A stretch of DNA of 10,470 nucleotides from an uncultured Lachnospiraceae bacterium (GTDB lineage Bacteria > Bacillota > Clostridia > Lachnospirales > Lachnospiraceae). The notes beneath the pieces are model-generated. The model was given only the letters and a program-made list of their open reading frames with translations. It made no database searches and was not told the DNA's origin. The DNA is taken from positions 1-10,470 of the forward strand of contig CAJOQO010000298.1 in NCBI GenBank assembly GCA_905236545.1. Direction: 5' to 3'. Of the stretch, positions 1 through 6,233 are shown in pieces (positions within the stretch are counted from its first letter, which is position 1; every line of letters starts with the position of its first letter). Position numbers and translations under genes: made by a program.

Positions 1-95
1 CCCCGGACGCCGATCGCAGTCGGCAAAGAGCTCAGCCGGAGTGGGCTACAGGTTTGCGATGGGGAAGCCATCCGCAGGCCGGGGCATGAAAGATC

Positions 96-153
96 GTCCG
101 TGAACAGTAAGATACTATCCACGGTCCCTTCCCCACAGGCCGTGAATAGTAAC
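96..153. repeat. Inverted-repeat element, left copy
   Basis: A unit like CCGTGAATAGTAAC occurs three times in alternating orientation: at 97-110 (forward, CCGTGAACAGTAA), at 112-127 (inverted) and at 138-153 (forward). The best stem pairs 113-124 with 140-151 (11 of 12 positions) around a 15-nt pyrimidine-rich loop containing CCCCACAG. The core 114-146 matches 10402-10434 at 29 of 33 positions in the same orientation. It therefore looks like a dispersed genomic repeat and not a chance hairpin. It ends 14 bp before the first candidate LexA box. Its function is unknown. Confidence 0.7.
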
Positions 154-167
154 AACAGCAACAACAT

Positions 168-193
168 CGAACAGATTTTCGAAACATTTGTTT
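168..193. promoter_or_regulatory. Two candidate LexA boxes upstream of lexA
   Basis: Bases 168-181 read CGAACAGATTTTCG, close to the Firmicutes LexA/DinR operator form CGAAC-N4-GTTCG with one mismatch in the right half-site. Bases 182-193 read AAACATTTGTTT, a perfect AAAC-N4-GTTT palindrome that differs from GAAC-N4-GTTC by one symmetric change. The second box touches the likely -35 element. Autoregulation of lexA is standard for this regulator, so two operators here fit expectation. Binding is inferred from motif and position only. Confidence 0.6.
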
Positions 194-220
194 GCGTATT
201 TCCCTTTCCTGTGATAAAAT
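192..220 (+). promoter_or_regulatory. Probable lexA promoter
   Basis: The -10 candidate is TAAAAT at 215-220 (5 of 6 to TATAAT). The -35 candidate is TTGCGT at 192-197 (TTG core only), with a 17-bp spacer. The promoter lies immediately downstream of the candidate LexA boxes, and the -35 overlaps the second one, which suits repression by LexA. The start of transcription would be near 227, leaving a leader of roughly 80 nt. Confidence 0.5.
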
Positions 221-312
221 AACCGCAGGCCAGTCGTGAACAACAGAGGACACAGGCAAACTGATCAGATTACAGATGCACATATCAGATTAACGATGGG
301 GTAATGCAAATC

Positions 313-933
313 ATGGCATATGGAAAGATATCCAAAAAGCAGCAGGAGATCCTTGACTACATCAAGAGTGAGATCCTGAAAAAAGGTTATCCGCCGGCAG
401 TTCGGGAGATCTGTGAGGCAGTTCATCTTAAGTCAACCTCTTCTGTCCACTCTCATCTTGAGACACTGGAGAAAAACGGTTATATCCGCAGGGATCCGAC
501 GAAGCCGCGCGCGATCGAGGTGATCGACGATCAGTTTAATCTGACCCGCCGCGAGACGGTGAATGTACCGCTGGTTGGAACAGTTGCCGCCGGACAGCCG
601 ATTCTGGCTCAGGAAAACATCGAGAATTACTTTCCCGTTCCGGCTGAGTATATGCCCCAGGGGCAGTGCTTTATGCTGCGGGTTAAGGGGGACAGTATGA
701 TCCGGGCGGGAATCAATTCCGGAGACCTGGTTCTTGTGGAACAGAAAAACGACGCGCGCAACGGTGATATTGTCGTCGCTCTTATCGAGGATTCCGCTAC
801 GGTAAAGACCTTTTATAAAGAAAAGGGCCATATCCGGCTTCAGCCCGAGAATGAGACGATGGAACCCATCATCGTCGGGAAGGATCTGGAGATTCTCGGG
901 AAAGTGTTCGGCGTTCTGCGTTTGATGAGATAG
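313..933 (+). CDS. lexA: LexA repressor, SOS regulator (S24 peptidase fold)
   Basis: LexA represses DNA-repair genes and cuts itself when RecA filaments form on single-stranded DNA. The product has 206 residues, the usual length. The N-terminal winged helix-turn-helix (about 1-70) contains [20 protein letters not shown], typical of the family. The C-terminal autoprotease has the Ala93-Gly94 cleavage bond (TVAAGQP), catalytic Ser128 (GDSM) and Lys165 (TVKTFY), so it appears fully active. The start at 313 ([11 protein letters not shown]) is chosen because it matches the usual LexA N-terminus. An in-frame ATG at 304 adds three residues, but GGGG at 298-301 lies only 2 nt from it. Two candidate LexA boxes precede the gene, suggesting autoregulation. 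It is transcribed alone and ends at a strong terminator. Only the exact start is uncertain. Confidence 0.96.
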   Translation: MAYGKISKKQQEILDYIKSEILKKGYPPAVREICEAVHLKSTSSVHSHLETLEKNGYIRRDPTKPRAIEVIDDQFNLTRRETVNVPLVGTVAAGQPILAQENIENYFPVPAEYMPQGQCFMLRVKGDSMIRAGINSGDLVLVEQKNDARNGDIVVALIEDSATVKTFYKEKGHIRLQPENETMEPIIVGKDLEILGKVFGVLRLMR

Positions 934-950
934 ACACTGCGTGCTGTTCT

Positions 951-1013
951 GGTCTTTCGATGTATACAGTGCTAGTCTTTCGATGTATACAGTGCTGGTC
1001 TTTCTGAACAGTG
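951..1013. repeat. 23-bp tandem repeat, about 2.7 copies, after lexA
   Basis: Copy 1 (951-973) and copy 2 (974-996) differ at one base and read [G/A]GTCTTTCGATGTATACAG followed by TGCT. A third, shortened copy (997-1013) keeps GGTCTTTC and ACAGTG but lacks several bases in the middle. The array sits between the lexA stop codon and its terminator, so it would be transcribed as 3' untranslated RNA. Each full unit contains the palindrome GTATAC. It has no recognised function and is likely a locus prone to copy-number change. Confidence 0.85.
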
Positions 1014-1055
1014 AAAAACCCGGGAATGATCTGATCCGCCATGCCGGGCAAACAT

Positions 1056-1095
1056 AACCGGAGGAGTGATTCTTACGATTCACTCCTCCGGTTTT
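1056..1095 (+). terminator. Intrinsic terminator of lexA
   Basis: A perfect 14-bp stem (1056-1069 with 1080-1093, AACCGGAGGAGTGA and its complement) encloses a 10-nt loop. The right arm runs into TTTT (1092-1095). It lies 122 nt after the lexA stop. On the minus strand the stem is equally strong but is followed only by a weak T-rich stretch (TTATGTTTG), so it may also stop transcription coming from the convergent operon. Confidence 0.85.
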
Positions 1096-1160
1096 AACTG
1101 CGTAAACGTACCGCACGCAACAGGATGCATGCGTCCTTCCGATGCATGTGTTTTGCTCGT

Positions 1161-1197
1161 CTGCCGCGCGGAACCGGCGCCGCGGTTCGATCGGCAG
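1161..1197. repeat. GC-rich two-part hairpin between convergent genes
   Basis: CTGCCG (1161-1166) pairs with CGGCAG (1192-1197), and inside it GAACCG (1171-1176) pairs with CGGTTC (1183-1188) around GCGCCG. It lies 22 nt beyond the stop codon of the minus-strand SseB-like gene. Neither strand has a T-run after it, so it is not a canonical terminator. It could shield the 3' end of the minus-strand transcript. Role uncertain. Confidence 0.4.
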
Positions 1198-1219
1198 GCA
1201 ATAATGATATGCAGGAGGA

Positions 1220-2200
1220 TCATTCCTTATTTTCAGGACTTTTTTGATCCTCAGGGGTTCTCCGGCTCTCCGGCATCTGCATCACTTTATTATGAGTCCC
1301 CTTCTCATCTGTCTGCGGCTGCTTCGCTGCTTTGCGAACCTGCGGGCCTGCCAGTGAACCGGCCAGCCTGATCGCATCCTGGGCTCCCGTCTTCACGGCA
1401 TCGGGGAAGTTCTTCAGCACAATATCAATCAACGGTCTCTGGAGAACAACCTGGCAGCCATTCGGATTGAGCAGGTATCCTTTTGCGTCCTTCGGAAGGC
1501 CTGCCTTCAGGCCGGCAAACGGAAGTGTGACAACCTGCAGATCCTGCTTCTTCTGACGAAACTTCTGAAACTCCATGTTGTCCGCAAAGAGCGGCCGGTA
1601 AACATCGCCATTCTTCATGGTAAGATTCAGGAAGGAAAACTGCTGCTTCTGCATCTTCTCCGCTGCGGTTCCCGGACCTTTTTTCAGCTGAACCGGAAGC
1701 AGGAATCTCGAACGGGCAAGGTTGACAAGAAACTCTTCCTGAAGATCATTCAGATCTTCCTTCTCTTCCAGGGGAACCTTCCTTGTCACCTCCTGCATCA
1801 GATAGATGCTGGTGAGGAGCAGCTGAGGATTCTCCAGCGGACGAAGCGCTTCCGGAACCCCGGACATATCCTTCAGTGTTACAAACTGCTCGATCGGAAT
1901 CGGAGCACTGGCTCCGTTCTCAGTGAAAACAACCTCCGTCACCCCGGCATGAAGCAGCGATCCGAAGAATCCGACAAACTGATCCTTGCGGATCATCGCG
2001 CCCTGCAGGGGGATCTTCCTGGCGGAGAACCTTTCCGCGAATTCCTTCAGCCCGGCCTCATCCGCAAAGATCCATGCCTGGTCCGCGAAGCTGACCGGGT
2101 CACAGAACAGAAACGGCATCCTGGTCGAGGCGCAGAAGCATGCGATAAAGGAATCTCTCTGTAACACTTTTTTTAGCAGAAACTTATTATCAATCGACAT
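1220..2200 (-). CDS. SseB-like domain protein, function unknown
   Basis: The 326-residue product has no signal peptide or membrane segment, so it is probably cytoplasmic. Residues about 185-255 resemble the SseB N-terminal domain: a segment on plotting a plain 'plf' strand (YRPLFADNMEFQKF) followed by GYLLNPNGCQVVL, like the family's 'viNPg' strand. Residues about 17-108 (QAWIFADEAGLKEFAERF, then FFGSLLHAGVTEVVF) look like a second, more divergent copy. A Lys/Gln/Pro/Glu-rich tail (about 288-326) is probably disordered. The frame is open to 2272, but the ATG at 2200 is preferred: it has GGAGG and AAGGG upstream and overlaps the rsfS stop by 11 bp. An earlier start would lie deep inside rsfS. 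No enzymatic residues are evident. It ends the minus-strand operon, so a role linked to ribosome assembly is possible but unproven. The SseB assignment is by eye and moderate. Confidence 0.75.
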   Translation of the reverse strand: MSIDNKFLLKKVLQRDSFIACFCASTRMPFLFCDPVSFADQAWIFADEAGLKEFAERFSARKIPLQGAMIRKDQFVGFFGSLLHAGVTEVVFTENGASAPIPIEQFVTLKDMSGVPEALRPLENPQLLLTSIYLMQEVTRKVPLEEKEDLNDLQEEFLVNLARSRFLLPVQLKKGPGTAAEKMQKQQFSFLNLTMKNGDVYRPLFADNMEFQKFRQKKQDLQVVTLPFAGLKAGLPKDAKGYLLNPNGCQVVLQRPLIDIVLKNFPDAVKTGAQDAIRLAGSLAGPQVRKAAKQPQTDEKGTHNKVMQMPESRRTPEDQKSPENKE

Positions 2201-2576
2201 CGCTCTTCTTCCCTTCCTCCAATTCCTGAATCGAAACAGCCTTGCCATCTCTCCAGATCCGGTCGAGGTCATAGAAAAGCCTGTTCTGCGTATCGAAGAT
2301 ATGGATCACAAGATCACCATAGTCCAGAAGAACCCAGTTCGCTGTCTGATATCCTTCCTTATGCCTGATCTCATACCCGGCTCTGCCGAGAACCTCATCC
2401 ACCTCATCCGCCATCGCCTGGATCTGATTCCGGTTACTGCCGGAGGCAATGATGAAATAGTCAGCAAGTGTGCTGATCTGTTCAATATCGATCAATGTGA
2501 TATTGTCAGCCTTCTTTTCCTCCAGAGCATGATAGGCAAGGCTGGCCATCTGTCTGGACTTATTCTCATTTGTCAT
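2190..2576 (-). CDS. rsfS: Ribosomal silencing factor RsfS (Iojap/YbeB family)
   Basis: RsfS binds the large-subunit protein uL14 and blocks joining of the 30S and 50S subunits, lowering translation during starvation. The 128-residue product is of usual length and carries the family landmarks: ADYFIIASG (38-46), W81, DYGD (85-88), His92 and Phe94 in VIHIF, and FYDLDRIW (101-108). The ATG at 2576 has an AAGGAGAG ribosome-binding site about 9 nt upstream. The stop overlaps the start of the SseB-like gene. Upstream is yqeK, with a 98-bp gap containing a modest hairpin at 2603-2625. The gene order nadD-yqeK-rsfS is widespread in Firmicutes, which supports the call. Confidence 0.95.
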   Translation of the reverse strand: MTNENKSRQMASLAYHALEEKKADNITLIDIEQISTLADYFIIASGSNRNQIQAMADEVDEVLGRAGYEIRHKEGYQTANWVLLDYGDLVIHIFDTQNRLFYDLDRIWRDGKAVSIQELEEGKKSDVD

Positions 2577-2674
2577 ATACTGCTCTCTCCTTTCTGACTG
2601 TCCGCGGAACTGAAGAACAGCCGCGTTATAACAGCAAGATGATGATTCATCAGGACCTGCTTCTGAACCGCTCC

Positions 2675-3286
2675 TTATGTAGTTATGGCGTTTCCTTTGT
2701 CATCCGTCTCAAAAAACAGATTATGGTAATAGCGGAATGCACTGCGGCTCATCGGATCGATCTCCCCATTCCCGGAATCAAGATAATGCAGCGTATCCTC
2801 AAGAATCCTGCAGACCGTAAGGTTCAGGTCATGAAACGCAAGCTTCCTCACCTCGGGAAGATTGGCCGCCTTGAAGCGCATCGGCTCTATGTAGTCAGCA
2901 GTGAAAATGATCTTTTCCAGCGTCGTCATATTCGGGCGGCCTGTCGTGTGCCATCTGATCGCACTCAGGATCTCCTGGTCTTCTACACCGTACTTTTCCT
3001 GCGCAAGAATCGCCCCCAGCCTCGAATGAAGCAGGAAGGGGGAAGACATCTCAACCTTGGAGATCTCAACACCTCTTTCCTTGCACATCCGGATCTTCTT
3101 ATCGTTCGGAATGCATTTTGCACAGTCATGGAGCAGACCCGCCACCTGAGCCTTCTCCAGATCCGCTCCGTAGCACATCGCCAGAGAGGAGGCGGTGAAC
3201 ATGACGCCAAGCGTATGCTGAAACCGGTTCGTATCAAGTTCTTTTTTTACTTTTTTCTGAAGCTTGATCAGATTATAGTCGCCCAT
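2675..3286 (-). CDS. yqeK: YqeK, HD-domain dinucleoside tetraphosphate hydrolase
   Basis: Members of this family split Ap4A symmetrically into two ADP, limiting a stress-linked dinucleotide. The 203-residue product shows the HD metal-site residues in order: His24 (RFQHTLGV), His53-Asp54 (AGLLHDCAK), His87 (LLHSRLGA), His113 (IRWHTTG) and Asp131 (TADYIEP). The frame extends to a TTG at 3301, but the ATG at 3286 is preferred: GAAGGGG lies 5 nt upstream and the product then starts with the usual short helix. This start overlaps the end of nadD by 14 bp, implying translational coupling. Pairing with nadD links it to adenine-nucleotide metabolism. No odd substitutions are seen. Confidence 0.94.
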   Translation of the reverse strand: MGDYNLIKLQKKVKKELDTNRFQHTLGVMFTASSLAMCYGADLEKAQVAGLLHDCAKCIPNDKKIRMCKERGVEISKVEMSSPFLLHSRLGAILAQEKYGVEDQEILSAIRWHTTGRPNMTTLEKIIFTADYIEPMRFKAANLPEVRKLAFHDLNLTVCRILEDTLHYLDSGNGEIDPMSRSAFRYYHNLFFETDDKGNAITT

Positions 3287-3893
3287 AGATCCCCTTCTCA
3301 AGAATATAGTCTAAAACAGGATCAGAAACGTAATAGCGGATACTCTTTCCCTCAGCAAGCCACGACCGGATACTGTGAGAGGCGATATCAAGATTCGGAC
3401 TTTCCAGCTTCCGGATATCTGCGCGATACTTCTCTTTCGTTCTGATAATCGCATCATCAAGGGTTTCCATGTCCATGCTGTCCCTGACAGCAACCGTGAG
3501 GATGCACTGATCGCAGATTTCCTGCGGCCCGTTCCAGCTGTCAAAGGTCAGAAGGGAATCCGCTCCCATGATAAAATAATACTCTGTATCCGGATGATGC
3601 TGCCTCAGGCGGCGCAGCGTCTCTTTTGTATAGACATAGCCCTGCTCATGCATCTCTTCAAGGGATAGCTCAAATCCGGGATTGGAAGCGATTGCCAGGC
3701 GGACCATTTCGACCCGCTGTTCATTCGAAGCGCCGCAGCGGTTCCTTTTATGAGGCGGATTCCCTGAGGGCATGAACAGAACCTTTTCCAGACTGAACTG
3801 TTCCTTTGCACTCTCTCCGAGAATCAGATGCCCGATATGGATCGGATCAAATGTGCCTCCCATGATTCCGACCCTTCGTCTTGGTCTGCTCAT
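3273..3893 (-). CDS. nadD: Nicotinate-mononucleotide adenylyltransferase
   Basis: NadD joins nicotinate mononucleotide and ATP to give deamido-NAD and pyrophosphate, the step before NAD synthetase in both de novo and salvage routes. The 206-residue cytoplasmic protein has the nucleotidyltransferase signature GGTFDPIHIGH (12-22), the PPHK segment (46-49), GADSL (110-114), and ASHSIRSWLAEGKSIRY near 171-187, equivalent to the family's SSTxIR motif. In the last, the second Ser/Thr pair is replaced by Ser-His, a mild variation. The start at 3893 follows an AAAGGAGA site, and yhbY ends 11 bp upstream, so both are on one transcript. The 3' end overlaps yqeK. Confidence 0.96.
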   Translation of the reverse strand: MSRPRRRVGIMGGTFDPIHIGHLILGESAKEQFSLEKVLFMPSGNPPHKRNRCGASNEQRVEMVRLAIASNPGFELSLEEMHEQGYVYTKETLRRLRQHHPDTEYYFIMGADSLLTFDSWNGPQEICDQCILTVAVRDSMDMETLDDAIIRTKEKYRADIRKLESPNLDIASHSIRSWLAEGKSIRYYVSDPVLDYILEKGIYGRL

Positions 3894-3904
3894 CCCGTTC
3901 TCCT

Positions 3905-4216
3905 TTAACGGCGGCCGGACAACGCGCGCGGAAGTTCGATCTTCTTCTTTTCATCCTTTCCTTCCCTGTAGAGGACGAATTTCCTTCCAATAACCTGCAC
4001 AAGCTTCGAACGGGTTCTCTCAGCAGCCGTCTGTGCGATGGTATGGATATCCTCCAGACAGTTCTGACCGATCCCGACCTTGATCAGTTCCCTGGCCTGG
4101 AGCGCTTCTTCAATCGCCGCCGTATTCTCCGGGGTCAAAGCCTCTTTCCCGATGTGCAGAATGGTCTCTTCCTTCGACGCGAGACTCTTCAGGTATGCTC
4201 TTTGTTTACTGGTCAT
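3905..4216 (-). CDS. yhbY: YhbY-type RNA-binding protein (CRM domain)
   Basis: YhbY proteins bind pre-50S ribosomal particles through a single CRM (CRS1-YhbY) domain. The 103-residue product is essentially only that domain: MTSKQRAYLKSLA start, HIGKEALTP (21-29), EALQARELIKVGI (37-49) and the loop-strand VIGRKFVLYR (75-84), followed by a basic tail. The ATG at 4216 has GGAGG 5 nt upstream. In many Firmicutes this gene follows obgE and precedes nadD. Here nadD follows as expected, but the upstream neighbour is recJ. No clear promoter is seen in the 93-bp gap before it, so it may be read through from recJ. Confidence 0.92.
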   Translation of the reverse strand: MTSKQRAYLKSLASKEETILHIGKEALTPENTAAIEEALQARELIKVGIGQNCLEDIHTIAQTAAERTRSKLVQVIGRKFVLYREGKDEKKKIELPRALSGRR

Positions 4217-4309
4217 AAGACCTCCAGATAGGAATCACTGCATTTTGTTCGTTCCGGGAAATGCAATTCTGAATCGTATTTCCTGTACACAAGTCTGAGA
4301 ATAGCACAG

Positions 4310-6118
4310 TTACTGATAATTCGCAATCTGTAACTGAATGCTCCGCTCCGAGCGGAATTCATTGACCACCGGCCGGTAAGCAAGGCTCAGGGTGAGGGTA
4401 CTCTCTCTGCCGGCGATGAGTCTCGCCGTCTCCCTCTCTCCGCCCTTTTCCTTCAGGTAGAAGAGAAAGTCGTCCGAATCTCCAAAATAGACTGCCGTCA
4501 TTCTGTAACCGTCTTTTTCGATAAGAAGATGGATACAATTCCGGTTTTTTCCTCTCACCTGCAGCTTCAGAAGCCTCGCCTGGCTGACGCCGAACAAAGG
4601 CGCACTGTTGCCGGGGCCAAAAGGCTCCAGAACCGAGAGCTCCCTGATCAGATCCTCAGACAGATAAGGCAGCGGAAGAACCGCGTCCAGCGTGACCTTC
4701 TGCGTCAGATCCTCCGGGGTCAGGGAGCAGTTCTCATTGATCTTCCTGCGCAGAGCTTCAAGGTTTTCCCTTCTGATCGTGACGCCCGCCGCCATCGGAT
4801 GACCGCCGAACCGAAGAAACAGGTCCGAAAGCTTCGACAGCTCATCGTGCATATTGTAGGCTTCGATCGACCTCCCGCTCCCTTTGAGATGATCCGGCTG
4901 TTCAGTGTCCGTAAAGACGATCACCGGCCTGTGCCAGGTTTCCTTCACTTTAGACGCGATGATGCCGGCAACCGATTCATGGATCCCTTTCAGATAGAGG
5001 ATCAGCACCCGGTCGTTTATCAGGTCAGAATGCCCGATCAGGTCAAGCGCGTCCCTCTTCCCATCCTCTGTCATCTGCTTTCTGGCGTCGTTCAGTTCTT
5101 TCAGCTTCTGCGCCAGGCGTGATGCTTCCTGCGGATTCTCCTCCAGGAGAAGGTCAATCGCAAGCTTTGCCGTATCAAGCCGTCCCGAGGCATTCATGCA
5201 TGGTCCCAGAACAAACCCGATGTGGCCCGCTGTAAGTGCTTTTCCCTCAAGTCCGCAGCACCGGATCAGTGCGCGCATCCCGGCGTTATCCGTTCCGGAG
5301 AGCATTTTCAGCCCCTCCTTCACGAGGATCCTGTTCTCTCCTGTCAGCTGCATGATATCCGTAATCGTCGCGGCTGCGGCAAACGGGAGGTGCTCCATGG
5401 CAATCGGGCATTCCCTGACAGCTTTAAGCCTTCCGGAGGAATCAGCCGATGGCGCATTTTCAAGCAGATACATCAGCTTCCAGGCTACACCTGCACCGCA
5501 AAGGTTCCTGTTCGGATAGGAACAGCCCGGTTTTTTCGGATCAACGACCGCGTCGGCTGCCGGAAGCTGATACTCCTTTTCTCCGTTTTCCTTCCGCGTA
5601 TAGTTCGGTTCATGATGATCGGTGATGATAACCGTCATGCCGTATGTTTTCGCACGCCAGGTCTCCTGGAGCTGGGCGATGCCGTTGTCACAGGTTATGA
5701 TCATGTCGATTCCATCCCTGTGTGCCTCCTCAACGAGTCTCATGCTCATGCCGAACCCGTCCGTGACCCGGTCAGGCACATCGTAGCTGACACACGCTCC
5801 GAGGCGCTTCAGGGTATGATACAGGATATAGACAGAAAAGATGCCGTCCGCGTCATAATCTCCGATGATGCGGATCTTTTTCCCTTCACGGATCCCGGAG
5901 CGAATCAGTCTGACCGCCTCCGGGGCCTGGTCCAGCCGGCGGGGATCCTCCAGATCCTCCAGCGTCCCATGCAGAAAACGGCGGATCTCTTCGTCTCCGG
6001 TCAGGCCGCGGTTTAACAGGATCCTGGCGATCAGGGGATCAATTCCGAATTTCTCAGCAATGGGGCCGTCTCCGCCCCTGACCGTCTGTGTCCACCGCTG
6101 CGCCGCCCTGTATGCCAT
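4310..6118 (-). CDS. recJ: Single-stranded-DNA-specific exonuclease RecJ
   Basis: RecJ degrades single-stranded DNA 5' to 3' in recombination, mismatch and base-excision repair. The 602-residue protein, of normal length, has the DHH/DHHA1 architecture. Motif I is IIGDYDADGI (84-93), followed by ITCDNGI (141-147), DHHEP (167-171), ITDIMQLTGENR (251-262), GPCMNASGRL (305-314), GIHESVAGIIASK (378-390) with His380, and GGHPMAAG (438-445). The metal-binding Asp and His residues all appear present. Residues about 465-600 would be the OB-fold domain that grips DNA. The start at 6118 has AGGAGG 9 nt upstream. A terminator of secDF lies just upstream (6176-6206), so recJ needs either read-through or its own promoter, which is not obvious in the 57 bp left. 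Confidence 0.95.
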   Translation of the reverse strand: MAYRAAQRWTQTVRGGDGPIAEKFGIDPLIARILLNRGLTGDEEIRRFLHGTLEDLEDPRRLDQAPEAVRLIRSGIREGKKIRIIGDYDADGIFSVYILYHTLKRLGACVSYDVPDRVTDGFGMSMRLVEEAHRDGIDMIITCDNGIAQLQETWRAKTYGMTVIITDHHEPNYTRKENGEKEYQLPAADAVVDPKKPGCSYPNRNLCGAGVAWKLMYLLENAPSADSSGRLKAVRECPIAMEHLPFAAAATITDIMQLTGENRILVKEGLKMLSGTDNAGMRALIRCCGLEGKALTAGHIGFVLGPCMNASGRLDTAKLAIDLLLEENPQEASRLAQKLKELNDARKQMTEDGKRDALDLIGHSDLINDRVLILYLKGIHESVAGIIASKVKETWHRPVIVFTDTEQPDHLKGSGRSIEAYNMHDELSKLSDLFLRFGGHPMAAGVTIRRENLEALRRKINENCSLTPEDLTQKVTLDAVLPLPYLSEDLIRELSVLEPFGPGNSAPLFGVSQARLLKLQVRGKNRNCIHLLIEKDGYRMTAVYFGDSDDFLFYLKEKGGERETARLIAGRESTLTLSLAYRPVVNEFRSERSIQLQIANYQ

Positions 6119-6175
6119 GAAATAGAACCTCCTGTCCGGGAAAAGCGGATAGAATCCGTCTTTCCTGAAAAGTTG

Positions 6176-6206
6176 AAAAAGGACTGCCGGACTCTCATCC
6201 GGCAGT
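6176..6206 (-). terminator. Intrinsic terminator after secDF
   Basis: Read on the minus strand, ACTGCCGGA (6206-6198) and TCCGGCAGT (6191-6183) form a perfect 9-bp stem around a 6-nt loop, followed by CC and TTTTT (6180-6176). It begins 28 nt after the secDF stop codon and separates the scfA-scfB-secDF unit from recJ. Read-through may still supply recJ. Confidence 0.85.
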
Positions 6207-6233
6207 TCTTAACTGAATGACAGATCTCTCTGT

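Larger units (their letters stand above)
1..312. other. Intergenic region upstream of lexA
   Basis: No convincing gene is seen. Bases 1-95 hold nothing recognisable beyond a small hairpin around 57-76. Bases 96-153 are a hairpin-forming repeat (listed separately). Bases 168-220 hold the lexA operators and promoter. The lexA leader (about 227-303) contains a 9-bp direct repeat, ATCAGATTA, at 264-272 and 284-292, of unknown meaning. A minus-strand reading frame at 32-283 runs through the repeat and the promoter and includes a run of five cysteines made by a CAA/CAG-type repeat, so it is not believed to be a gene. Confidence 0.6.

Noticed and set aside
96..153. CRISPR-like repeats near the left end
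   Set aside because: The three arms alternate in orientation and are separated by 1-15 bp, not by regular spacers. It is a palindromic repeat and not a CRISPR array.
32..283. An 83-codon - strand frame with CCCCC
   Set aside because: The cysteine run comes from a CAACAGCAACAACA stretch next to the repeat, and the frame spans the lexA operators and promoter.
433..1116. A 227-codon - strand frame opposite lexA
   Set aside because: It is antisense to the LexA protease domain and runs through the tandem repeat and terminator.
2603..2625. Hairpin in the yqeK-rsfS gap as a terminator
   Set aside because: The CGCGG/CCGCG stem is short with bulges and has no T-run after it on the minus strand, so it was not called as a terminator.
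2570..3445. A 291-codon + strand frame opposite yqeK and nadD
   Set aside because: It crosses two real genes on the other strand and has no recognisable domain.
5222..6016. A 264-codon + strand frame opposite recJ
   Set aside because: It is antisense to conserved RecJ motifs and arises from the codon bias of recJ.
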